DNA of 64,000 nt from Nemertoderma westbladi. Lineage: Eukaryota > Xenacoelomorpha > Nemertodermatida > Nemertodermatidae. The stretch covers positions 62,001 through 126,000 of the forward strand of contig JAUCBJ010005712.1 in the NCBI GenBank assembly GCA_032718475.1. Direction: 5' to 3'. Positions 10,010 through 21,579 of the stretch are shown piece after piece. Numbering within the stretch: the stretch's first letter is position 1; each line of letters starts with the position of its first letter. The position numbers were made by a program, and so were the translations under genes. Under the pieces are notes generated by a model that made no database searches, was not told the origin of the DNA, and worked only from the letters and a program-made list of their open reading frames with translations.

Positions 10010-10216
10010 GTGGTGGGCGTTTGGCAGCAAATTAATATCTTGAGATGCCTCCTAAAGGATACTGGCCTTGAAGATGTAGTTAATCTTCCGAGAGTCATGG
10101 ATGATATTGTATCCATGGACACGGTGTTGGATCCTGGTGTATGTACCATCGAGGAATCAGAATCAGGTACTGTATCTTCAGAAATTCGTAAGAATCCAAC
10201 ACCGACTGCTCTATAG
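10010..10216 (+). pseudogene. LINE reverse transcriptase terminal fragment
   Basis: The frame reads ILRCLLKDTGLEDVVNLPRV at about 10034-10093. It carries the same closing L-L-K-D-T-G-L motif as the element at 7557, but with enough differences to be a separate insertion or subfamily. It follows directly on the GTGTGGTGGGCG end of the minisatellite. The frame then runs through an unrecognised acidic tail (MDTVLDPGVCTIEESESG) to a stop at 10216. No upstream polymerase is attached. Confidence 0.5.
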
Positions 10217-10579
10217 GAGACAAGGCTCTACTGCTGCCCTCAAAAATTACCTTCGGAGTTTTGATTCCAGAAGATGTCTTCCATACTCTTGATAGTTTAT
10301 AAGTATGGGGCATATAATGCAGACCACGCCTTGTCCTTTCGTATTCAGAGGTATTCAGCAGAACTCGAATTCTAGATTCTAGGAAGCAAGCAGAGTCATC
10401 TACAGTACATTAACAAGAAGGCTATCCACTGACAAAACGAATCTGTTGGGTGGAATTCACGCTTACAATTAAAATTTTGGTCAGTGTAGCATTTACAAAA
10501 AGACCGACATTATATGCTTAGCTGCTCAATACTTCTAAATAGTCTGTGAGCTGATCTTGAATCCTCAGGATTGGGACTG
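10217..10579. other. unrecognised spacer upstream of a reverse transcriptase fragment
   Basis: No clear domain, repeat or RNA structure is seen. It may include a decayed 5' part of the reverse transcriptase that follows, but no motif is recognisable in any frame. Confidence 0.35.
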
Positions 10580-11597
10580 TAAATTAAAGATGTTTTGTAT
10601 GGAATATTAGGATACGCGGATGAGCTACTGCTAATGGCTAACATGAAAGGGGATCTACAAATGATGCTACATAAATGCGAGCAATTCCTTCTGTCACACA
10701 GTCTAATATTAAACCTCACCAAGACACACTTCGTGGTTTGCTCACGTACATCATGCCGAGATTCAAACAATGACCTATATTTAACAACAAAAGATGGTAC
10801 TGAACTATTGTCAACCACAAGGTTCAAGTACCTTGGTCTACCCCTGCCTGCCCTCGATCAACACATTAGAGACCATTTTACTCAAAGGATATGGATGAAC
10901 AGCTCCAGAATTAATTCCAGAGGACTGGCGACTGATGATGTTCCAATCGATGTCACAGATTTTATCTGGAGAACGATTTGTACTCCTTCTATCATGTATG
11001 GGGCCTCCATAATCAGCCGGTCACTTGTAGAGGGTCTCTCACTGACGTGGCGCAAGGCCCTTCGGGCAACATTGCGAATGGGCAATTACATAACAAATAA
11101 TCTACTTCAGGCCCTATTTGGTACCCACAAGTTCTCGACTATGGTTATCTTCTCAAAAGCACCATTCATATACTCATCCTTTAACTGTGATAACCACAAA
11201 GTGATAAAACTTTTGAGCCATATGCTGGCAACATCTTGGGGGAGCAACAGTAGAACCACTCTTTAAGGATTACACTGTAGGAGCATGGATGATTGGTATC
11301 CCAAGTATACAGGCTCTAACGACCACCAAATATTGCCTCAAATCGTGCTTTCGAAACGTGCACAAGAGTGAACTCACTATTAGAGAGAAATTCTTATACC
11401 TCTATGTGCTGTGTGTTGAATACTGCCGATACGCCATTTACACTCAGGAGAGAGTGTATCCTAGACATACTCCAAAAGGACTGGGAATAGGGATGTGCCT
11501 AAGTTTACTAGGGCTGTTGGCTCAATTTCAAACCACTTTTATAATCGCAATAATTTTTATTGTCCGTTTAAATCCTTTTTTTGTCCTTATTTTTTGA
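10580..11597 (+). pseudogene. non-LTR reverse transcriptase fragment with altered YADD box and a frameshift
   Basis: The open frame after the stop at about 10577 reads ILGYADELLLMANMKGDLQ then LSHSLILNLTKTHFVV. This is the palm C motif and the next helix of a non-LTR reverse transcriptase. RFKYLGLPL at about 10829-10855 is the following conserved motif (F-x-Y-L-G), and PSIMYGA near 10988 matches the thumb P-x-x-x-Y-G-x. The catalytic Y-A-D-D is Y-A-D-E, so one metal-binding Asp is lost. The frame stops at 11266. An overlapping frame continues GATVEPLFKDYTVGAWMIG and runs to 11597, so a frameshift near 11240 splits one ancestral protein. Fingers and the first palm motifs are missing. There is no ATG at the start; this is a 5'-truncated dead copy. 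Confidence 0.7.
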
Positions 11598-11599
11598 TT

Positions 11600-11760
11600 T
11601 TTTATGTCCTCCAAAAGTCTAATGTTAGGTTCCATGCTACCGGTTTCTCTACTGCTGTTCTCTCAGGCTATCAGTACCGGTATTGGTATATATAGCACTA
11701 TTTTGCTGTATTGTATGTACAGATGTAGGTATAAAGCAGGTATTTCTGTATTTTAGTACC
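11600..11760. other. unrecognised AT-rich sequence
   Basis: It contains short CAGTACCGGTATTGGTATAT and TACCGG motifs repeated loosely around 11638-11690. No gene is supported. Confidence 0.3.
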
Positions 11761-11762
11761 GG

Positions 11763-11868
11763 CACCGGTACTGCTATAGGCCTACTGTGTAGCCTACCAT
11801 TTAAATACGGTACTGCTATAGGCCTACTGTGTAGCCTACCATTTAAATACGGTAATGGTAGGCCTACC
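11763..11868. repeat. 42-bp duplication (GGTACTGCTATAGGCCTACT...)
   Basis: GGTACTGCTATAGGCCTACT starts at 11767 and 11809, each followed by GTGTAGCCTACCATTTAAATAC. A degraded inverted piece (GGTAGGCCTACCGG) follows at about 11857. GTAGGC and GGCCTAC are partly palindromic. Confidence 0.9.
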
Positions 11869-12014
11869 GGTTGTGCTAATAAATTTTAAATAATTGATAG
11901 GCCAAACTGGATTGCAGGATTGTGGAAAATGTGGATATACCTTTCACATAATTTAGGCCTATTACTGTATTAGTTTTATAATCAATAATGGATCATGACT
12001 ACTGTCTGAGTAGT

Positions 12015-12990
12015 GTTACGGATAACCTGCTCCTTTCCCTGATTTGGTAAAGTGACTGTTTATTGTTTTGGTTAGAAAATCCGGCCTTAACCTGCTCCTT
12101 TCCCTCAATTAGTTAAGTGATCGTTTATTGTTTTGGTTAGAAAATCCCGCCTCTGTAACCTGCTCCTCTCCCTCAATTGGTAATGTTATCGTTTATTGTT
12201 TTGGTTATAAAATCCCGCCTCTGTAACCTGCTCCTTTCTCTCAATTGGTAATGTTATCGTTTATTGTTTTGGTTAGAAAATCCCGTCTCCGTAACCTGCT
12301 CCTTTCCCTCAATTAGTTAAATGATCGTTTATTGTTTTGGTTAGAAAATCCCGCCTCTGTAACCTGCCCCTTTCCCTCAACTAGTTAAATGATCGTTTAT
12401 TGTTTTGGTTAGAAAATCCCGCCTCTGTAACCTGCTCCTTTCCCTGAATTGGTAAAGTGACCGTTTATTGTTTTGGTTAGAAAGGCCCGCCTCTTTAACC
12501 TGCCCCTTTCCCTCAATTAGTTAAATGATCGTTTATTGTTTTGGTTAGAAAATCCCGCCTCTGTAACCTGCTCCTTTCCCTCAATTAGTTAAGTGATCGT
12601 TTATTGTTTTGGTTAGAAAATTCCGCCACTGTAACCTGTCCCTTTCCCTCAATTAGTTAAATGATCGTTTATTGTTTTGGTTAGAAAATCCCGCCTCTGT
12701 AACCTGCTCCTTTCCCTCAATAAGTTAAGTGATCGTTTATTGTTTTGGTTAGAAAATCCCGCCTCTGTAACCTGCTCCTTTCCCTCAATAAGTTAAGTGA
12801 TCGTTTATTGTTTTGGTTAGAAAATCCCGCCTCTGTAACCTGCTCCTTTCCCTCAATTAGTTAAGTGATCGTTTATTGTTTTGGTTAGAAAATCCCGTCT
12901 CTGTAACCTGCTCCTTTCCCTGATTTGGTAAAGTGACTGTTTATTGTTTTGGTTAGAAAACTCGGCCTTAACCTGCTCCTTTCCATCAAT
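12015..12990 (+). repeat. 68-bp minisatellite, about 15 units
   Basis: Units start TAACCTGCTCCTTTCCCTCA at about 12023, 12088, 12156, 12224, 12292 and then every 68 bp to about 12904, with a final partial at about 12969. The second half reads GTTTATTGTTTTGGTTAG then AAAATCCCGCCTCTG. First and last units share the variants CCCTGATTTGG and CGGCCTTAACC and are 65 bp long. The array ends therefore resemble each other more than the interior. No coding potential is seen; a 69-codon minus frame at the right edge is incidental. Confidence 0.97.
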
Positions 12991-13742
12991 TGGTAATTGT
13001 TTTTGGCTATAAAATGAGTGTTTTGCTGCGTCATGTGGTATTCGATTATCGACAACAACCACAAACTATTAAATATAGAGTCTTTTTACCACAGGCGCAT
13101 ATGGAAATCTATCTCATAGTCTATAAATCATGGAATCATGGAATGTTTTGGCACAGGCATAGTGAAATCAACTGTCTGACAGTCCAGAAATCAGCAGTCT
13201 GACAGTTTGAAGAAATACATACATAAAAAGTCATTAAAAGGACAATAAAAGTCATTAAAAGGACAACAAAAGTCATTATGCATAATTCGTAAAAAAAAAA
13301 TGACAAAAAAAGTCAAATAAAAGGACATAAAAAATCACTGCCTTTTATAATATAGAGTCTATTTACTAATTGATTTGTATAAGCTGGAACCATAGTGTGC
13401 TTTTTCTTTTTCTTCCTTTATCGTTTTAAAAGTACAGCGCAGGAGAAGTGTCTGCCCGTGTCCGCGGAGCGGCAGTACAGTAAACTTATTTGCTCAACTT
13501 ATTTTAAAGTGCTGGCTTTAATCTCGAACTACCATTATATAAAGTCAAATCATTGTGTTATATTATTTTATATATGGTTTTAACATGCAGTTTTTAACAT
13601 ACAATTTTTATATCATTGCCAGTGCTTATTTTAATGATAATTGAACATTAAAGGCTGGCCGGGCCGTTAAACCGTGCTGAATGAATGAGCTCCACCCAAT
13701 GTTTCTGACAATTGATAATATACTAAGATAATCGGCTAAGCG
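12991..13742. other. AT-rich spacer with short slippage repeats
   Basis: AAAGTCATTAAAAGGACAA is repeated three times at about 13225-13275. The phrase TATAGAGTCT occurs near 13074 and 13352. TCTGACAGT is directly repeated near 13174 and 13197. The small frames at 12990 and 13395 have no recognisable product. Confidence 0.45.
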
Positions 13743-13880
13743 AAGAGTGTATTGGAAGATTTCCACTGGCTGCTTCCACCCCATCTATATTATGTTGGTC
13801 TGCAGACATTCGCAGCACAAAGTCCCACAAGTGGCATAAGGGCACTTATTTATAAAGCCTTAATGGCTTGCCGTGTATAG
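13743..13880 (+). pseudogene. possible reverse transcriptase C-terminal relic
   Basis: A 45-codon stop-terminated frame reads SVLEDFHWLLPPHLYY then IRALIYKALMACRV. It resembles the L-x-x-L-H-W-L-P...F-K-x-L-x-x-x-Y-K-A-L-x-G segment near the end of many LINE reverse transcriptases. The similarity is short and lacks surrounding motifs. It could be chance. Confidence 0.3.
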
Positions 13881-14863
13881 ATGGCTCACCGGATGTTTAA
13901 TTAAAATATATTCTAGGGATTATTTAGTAGAAGGTAATTAAAACTTTCCCACACAAAGGAAGTATGCGCGCCTCATATCGGATGCGACAAGGCCCAATGC
14001 TCTAGTGCCGAAAAGGTATCACAAATCGGTTATTCTATGCGGTTGTTGTTTCCTTTGAATATTTTTTCCATTAGTTAGTTGAATAATAAAGGTTACATTA
14101 TAATTCATCACACTTTCCAGATTCCCCAGTTCAGCATGTATTACACGTTGCGGGGCCTTCGCGCAGCACGAGAGACTATAGAAGAAAATGTACTAATCTC
14201 TAATAGATATACGAAAACCGTCATTCCCAAAATATCAATGGGTGATGCCTTCAGTTTGCGTTAAACGCGTTGTACAAAACAGAGGCCTATTTCAGTTTGC
14301 TCTTACACGCTTTAATTGTCCGGCCCTTAAATGCCAAAACCCTCTATCTCATTTTTACATAGTTTTGACAAAAACGCAAAATACATACCAGGCCTGTCAT
14401 TTGATTCCTGATTGGTGGAATCCTGTGAAATGATGTCATTAGGTAAGTTATAGTCATAGAATTCTCTGAACAGCATATTTTTAACTGAAACTCCTATCTA
14501 CATAGTGTAATGTGAGATAGAGCGTAATTGTAGCATAAAACTTACAAATGCCAAAAATTGAATTTAGTTGGAAAATATGATATTTTTGAGTCTCATATTC
14601 GTGATCAGCGTCTCATCAATGTGCGTGACCGCACATTGACACATGTCTAAAAATGCCGTAATCAACAAGGCACGATATATTTCAGTGTCATATTCGTGAT
14701 CAGCATCTCAAAAAAAAACAAATAAAAAAATTCAATAAAGGTCATAAACTTGGCTTGATTATTTTTTGCTGAATTTTCATTATAATGTTTGCTCTACTTG
14801 TTTTTTTCGTGCCCCAGGAGGCACTTTCAAAATTACAAAAAATTTTCTCGAATGTTATATTTC
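13881..14863. other. left flank of the giant satellite, no recognised gene
   Basis: Holds a perfect hairpin (14616-14639) and a 17-bp direct repeat TCATATTCGTGATCAGC at 14593 and 14688, period 95. Short plus-strand frames at 14079 and 14242 have no known domain. The final 100 bp before the array is ordinary AT-rich sequence. Confidence 0.45.
14616..14639. other. perfect 10-bp stem hairpin
   Basis: TCAATGTGCG (14616-14625) and CGCACATTGA (14630-14639) are exact reverse complements around a TGAC loop. The hairpin sits between two copies of the direct repeat TCATATTCGTGATCAGC at 14593 and 14688. It has no T tract and is unlikely to be a terminator. Confidence 0.85.
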
Positions 14864-17330
14864 GAATAGAATACACAGATAGAATAGAATACACAGATAG
14901 AATAGAATACACAGATAGTAGATATAATAGAATACACAGATAGAATAGAACACACAGATAGAATAGAATACACAGATAGAATAGAATACACAGATAGAAT
15001 AGAATACACAGATAGAATAGAATACACAGATAGAATAGAATACACAGATACAATAGAATACACAGATACAATAGAATACACAGATAGAATAGAATACACA
15101 GATAGAATAGAATACACAGATACAATAGAATACACAGATACAATAGAATACACAGATAGAATAGAATACACAGATAGAATAGAATACACAGATAGAATAG
15201 AATACACAGATAGAATAGAATACACAGATAGAATAGAATACACAGATAGAATAGAATACACAGATAGAATAGAATACACAGATAGAATAGAATTCACAGA
15301 TAGAATAGAATACACAGATATAATAGAATACACAGATAGAATAGAATACAGAGATAGAATAGAATACAAAGATAGAATATAATACACAGATAGAATAGAA
15401 TACAGAGATAGAATAGAATACAAAGATAGAATATAATACACAGATAGAATAGAATACACAGATAGAATAGAATACAAAGATAGAATAGAATAGAATACAC
15501 ATATAGAATAGAATACACAGATAGAATAGAATACACAGATAGAATAGAATAGAATACACAGATATAATAGAATACAGATAGAATAGAATACACAGATAGA
15601 ATAGAATACACAGATAGAATAGAATACACAGATAGAATAAAATACACAGATAGAATAGAATACAGATAGAATAGAATAAACAGATATAATAGAATACAGA
15701 GATAGAATAGAATACAAAGATAGAATATAATACACAGATAGAATAGAATACACAGATAGAATATAATACAAAGATAGAATAGAATAGAATACACATATAG
15801 AATAGAATACACAGATAGAATAGAATACACAGATAGAATAGAATAGAATACACAGATATAATAGAATACAGATAGAATAGAATACACAGATAGAATAGAA
15901 TACACAGATAGAATAGAATACACAGATAGAATAAAATACACAGATAGAATAGAATACAGATAGAATAGAATACACAGATATAATAGAATACACAGATAGA
16001 ATAGAATACACAGATAGAATAGAATACACAGATAGAATAGAATACACAGATAGAATAAAATACACAGATAGAATAGAATACACATATAGAATAGAATACA
16101 CAGACAGAATAGAATAGAATACACATATAGAATAGAATACACAGATAGAATAGAATACACAGATAGAATAGAATACACAGACAGAATAGAATAGAATACA
16201 CATATAGAATAGAATACACAGATAGAATAGAATACACAGATAGAATAGAATACACAGATAGAATAGAATACACAGATAGAATAGAATACACAGATAAAAT
16301 AGAATACACAGATATAATAGAATACACAGATAGAATATAATACACAGATAGAATAGAATACACAGATATAATAGAATACACAGATAGAATAGAATACACA
16401 GATAGAATAGAATACACAGATAGAATAGAATACACAGATAGAATAGAATATAATACACAGATAGAATAGAATACACATATAGAATAGAATACACAGACAG
16501 AATAGAATAGAATACACATATAGAATAGAATACACAGATAGAATAGAATACACAGATAGAATAGAATACACAGACAGAATAGAATAGAATACACATATAG
16601 AATAGAATACACAGATAGAATAGAATACACAGATAGAATAGAATAGAATACACAGATAGAATAGAATACACAGATAGAATAGAATACACAGATAGAATAG
16701 AATACACAGATATAATAGAATACACAGATAGAATAGAATACACAGATAGAATAGAATAGAATACACAGATAGAATAGAATACACAGATAGAATAGAATAC
16801 ACATATAGAATAGAATACACAGATAGAATAGAATACACAGATAGAATAGAATACACAGATAGAATAGAATACACAGATAGAATAGAATAGAATACACAGA
16901 TAGAATAGAATACACAGATAGAATAGAATACACATATAGAATAGAATACACAGATAGAATAGAATACACAGATAGAATAGAATACACAGATAGAATAGAA
17001 TACACAGATAGAATAGAATAGAATACACAGATAGAATAGAATACACAGATAGAATAGAATACACAGATAGAATAGAATACACAGATAGAATAGAATACAC
17101 AGATAGAATAGAATACACAGATAGAATAGAATACACAGATAGAATAGAATAGAATACACAGATAGAATAGAATACACAGATAGAATAGAATACACATATA
17201 GAATAGAATACACAGATAGAATAGAATACACAGATAGAATAGAATACACAGATAGAATAGAATACACAGATAGAATAGAATTCACAGATAGAATAGAATA
17301 CACAGATAGAATAGAATACACAGATAGAAT
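14864..17330. repeat. satellite subdomain 1: left edge, diverse variants
   Basis: The first kilobase carries GATACAATAG variants (15050-15145), rare elsewhere except near 28.6-31.6 kb and their copies. From 15340 to 16000 clusters of CAGAGATAG, AAAGATAG and AATATAAT appear. A block with AATACAGATAG (a 16-bp unit lacking CA) occurs at about 15573, 15661, 15868 and 15955. The segments near 15415-15660 and 15700-15960 look like copies of each other. High variant density fits an array edge, where homogenisation is weak. Confidence 0.8.
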
Positions 17331-20300
17331 AGAATAGAATACACAGATATAATAGAATACACAGATAGAATAGAATACACAGATAGAATAGAATACACAG
17401 ATAGAATAGAATACACAGATAGAATAGAATACACAGATAGAATAGAATTCACAGATAGAATAGAATACACAGATAGAATAGAATACACAGATAGAATAGA
17501 ATACACAGATAGAATAGAATACACAGATAGAATAGAATACACAGATAGAATAGAATACACAGATAGAATAGAATACACATATAGAATAGAATACACAGAT
17601 AGAATAAAATACACAGATAGAATAGAATACACATATAGAATAGAATACACAGATAGAATAGAATACACAGATAGAATAGAATACACAGATAGAATAGAAT
17701 ACACAGATAGAATAGAATTCACAGATAGAATAGAATACACAGATAGAATAGAATACACAGATAGAATAGAATAGAATACACAGATATAATAGAATACACA
17801 GATAGAATAGAATACACAGATAGAATAGAATACACAGATAGAATAGAATACACAGATAGAATAGAATACACAGATAGAATAGAATTCACAGATAGAATAG
17901 AATACACAGATAGAATAGAATACACAGATAGAATAGAATACACAGATAGAATAGAATTCACAGATAGAATAGAATAGAATACACAGATATAATAGAATAC
18001 ACAGATAGAATAGAATACACAGATAGAATAGAATACACAGATAGAATAGAATACACAGATAGAATAGAATACACAGATAGAATAGAATACACAGATAGAA
18101 TAGAATACACAGATAGAATAGAATTCACAGATAGAATAGAATTCACAGATAGAATAGAATACACAGATAGAATAGAATACACAGATAGAATAGAATAGAA
18201 TACACAGATATAATAGAATACACAGATAGAATAGAATTCACAGATAGAATAGAATACACAGATAGAATAGAATAGAATACACAGATATAATAGAATACAC
18301 AGATAGAATAGAATTCACAGATAGAATAGAATAGAATACACAGATATAATAGAATACACAGATAGAATAGAATACACAGATAGAATAGAATACACATATA
18401 GAATAGAATAGAATACACAGATATAATAGAATACACAGATAGAATAGAATACACAGATAGAATAGAATACACAGATAGAATAGAATAGAATACACAGATA
18501 TAATAGAATACACAGATAGAATAGAATACACAGATAGAATAGAATACACAGATAGAATAGAATAGAATACACAGATATAATAGAATACACAGATAGAATA
18601 GAATACACAGATAGAATAGAATACACCGATAGAATAGAATACACAGATATAATAGAATACACAGATAGAATAGAATACACATATAGAATAGAATACACAG
18701 ATAGAATAGAATACACAGATAGAATAGAATATACAGATAGAATAGAATGCACAGATAGAATAGAATACACAGATAGAATAGACTACACAGATAGAATAGA
18801 ATACACAGATGGAATAGAATACACAGATAGAATAGAATACACAGATAGAATAGAATAGAATACACAGATAGAATAGAATACACAGATAGAATAGAATAGA
18901 ATACACAGATATAATAGAATACACAGATAGAATAGAATTCACAGATAGAATAGAATAGAATACACAGATATAATAGAATACACAGATAGAATAGAATACA
19001 CAGATAGAATAGAATACACATATAGAATAGAATACACAGATAGAATAGAATACACAGATAGAATAGAATACACAGATAGAATAGAATACACAGATAGAAT
19101 AGAATACACAGATAGAATAGAATAGAATACACAGATAGAATAGAATACACAGATAGAATAGAATAGAATACACAGATAGAATAGAATACACAGATAGAAT
19201 AGAATACACAGATAGAATAGAATACACAGATAGAATAGAATACACAGATAGAATAGAATACACAGATAGAATAGAATACACAGATAGAATAGAATTCACA
19301 GATAGAATAGAATTCACAGATAGAATAGAATACACAGATAGAATAGAATACACAGATAGAATAGAATAGAATACACAGATATAATAGAATACACAGATAG
19401 AATAGAATTCACAGATAGAATAGAATTCACAGATAGAATAGAATACACAGATAGAATAGAATACACAGATAGAATAGAATAGAATACACAGATATAATAG
19501 AATACACAGATAGAATAGAATTCACAGATAGAATAGAATTCACAGATAGAATAGAATACACAGATAGAATAGAATACACAGATAGAATAGAATAGAATAC
19601 ACAGATATAATAGAATACACAGATAGAATAGAATTCACAGATAGAATAGAATACACAGATAGAATAGAATACACAGATAGAATAGAATAGAATACACAGA
19701 TATAATAGAATACACAGATAGAATAGAATAGAATACACAGATATAATAGAATACACAGATAGAATAGAATTCACAGATAGAATAGAATAGAATACACAGA
19801 TATAATAGAATACACAGATAGAATAGAATACACAGATAGAATAGAATACACATATAGAATAGAATAGAATACACAGATATAATAGAATACACAGATAGAA
19901 TAGAATACACAGATAGAATAGAATACACAGATAGAATAGAATAGAATACACAGATATAATAGAATACACAGATAGAATAGAATACACAGATAGAATAGAA
20001 TACACAGATAGAATAGAATAGAATACACAGATATAATAGAATACACAGATAGAATAGAATACACAGATAGAATAGAATACACAGATAGAATAGAATACAC
20101 AGATATAATAGAATACACAGATAGAATAGAATACACATATAGAATAGAATACACAGATAGAATAGAATACACAGATAGAATAGAATACACAGATAGAATA
20201 GAATGCACAGATAGAATAGAATACACAGATAGAATAGAATACACAGATAGAATAGAATACACAGATAGAATAGAATACACAGATAGAATAGAATACACAG

Positions 20301-21190
20301 ATAGAATAGAATAGAATACACAGATAGAATAGAATACACAGATAGAATAGAATAGAATACACAGATATAATAGAATACACAGATAGAATAGAATTCACAG
20401 ATAGAATAGAATAGAATACACAGATATAATAGAATACACAGATAGAATAGAATACACAGATAGAATAGAATACACATATAGAATAGAATACACAGATAGA
20501 ATAGAATACACAGATAGAATAGAATACACAGATAGAATAGAATACACAGATAGAATAGAATACACAGATAGAATAGAATAGAATACACAGATAGAATAGA
20601 ATACACAGATAGAATAGAATAGAATACACAGATAGAATAGAATACACAGATAGAATAGAATACACAGATAGAATAGAATACACAGATAGAATAGAATACA
20701 CAGATAGAATAGAATACACAGATAGAATAGAATACACAGATAGAATAGAATTCACAGATAGAATAGAATTCACAGATAGAATAGAATACACAGATAGAAT
20801 AGAATACACAGATAGAATAGAATAGAATACACAGATATAATAGAATACACAGATAGAATAGAATTCACAGATAGAATAGAATTCACAGATAGAATAGAAT
20901 ACACAGATAGAATAGAATACACAGATAGAATAGAATAGAATACACAGATATAATAGAATACACAGATAGAATAGAATTCACAGATAGAATAGAATTCACA
21001 GATAGAATAGAATACACAGATAGAATAGAATACACAGATAGAATAGAATAGAATACACAGATATAATAGAATACACAGATAGAATAGAATTCACAGATAG
21101 AATAGAATACACAGATAGAATAGAATACACAGATAGAATAGAATAGAATACACAGATATAATAGAATACACAGATAGAATAGAATTCACA
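17331..21190. repeat. satellite subdomain 2: mixed 18/23-mers with a 1,456-bp duplication
   Basis: 23-bp units are followed by GATATAAT in most cases, and GAATTCACAG variants are dense. The rare variant GAATGCACAG occurs at 18745 and 20201, exactly 1,456 bp apart, and surrounding variant order is conserved. The pair GACTACACAG (18781) and GATGGAATAG (about 18808) recurs at 24992 and 46719. The first of these gives a 6,211-bp offset, which also relates 19150 to 25361 and 19353 to 25564. Confidence 0.85.
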
Positions 21191-21579
21191 GATAGAATAG
21201 AATAGAATACACAGATATAATAGAATACACAGATAGAATAGAATACACAGATAGAATAGAATACACAGATAGAATAGAATACACAGATAGAATAGAATAC
21301 ACAGATAGAATAGAATACACAGATAGAATAGAATACACAGATAGAATAGAATACACAGATAGAATAGAATACACAGATAGAATAGAATACACAGATAGAA
21401 TAGAATACACAGATAGAATAGAATACACAGATAGAATAGAATAGAATACACAGATAGAATAGAATACACAGATAGAATAGAATACACAGACAGAATAGAA
21501 TAGAATACACAGATAGAATAGAATACACAGATAGAATAGAATACACAGATAGAATAGAATACACAGACAGAATAGAATA

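Noticed and set aside
9152-10043. Three overlapping plus-strand frames of 244 to 283 codons
   Set aside because: All three frames of a 67-bp minisatellite are open at once and encode the same cyclic sequence; there is no signal, domain or codon bias.
14616-14639. Transcription terminator
   Set aside because: The hairpin lacks a T tract and lies in animal DNA with no adjacent gene.
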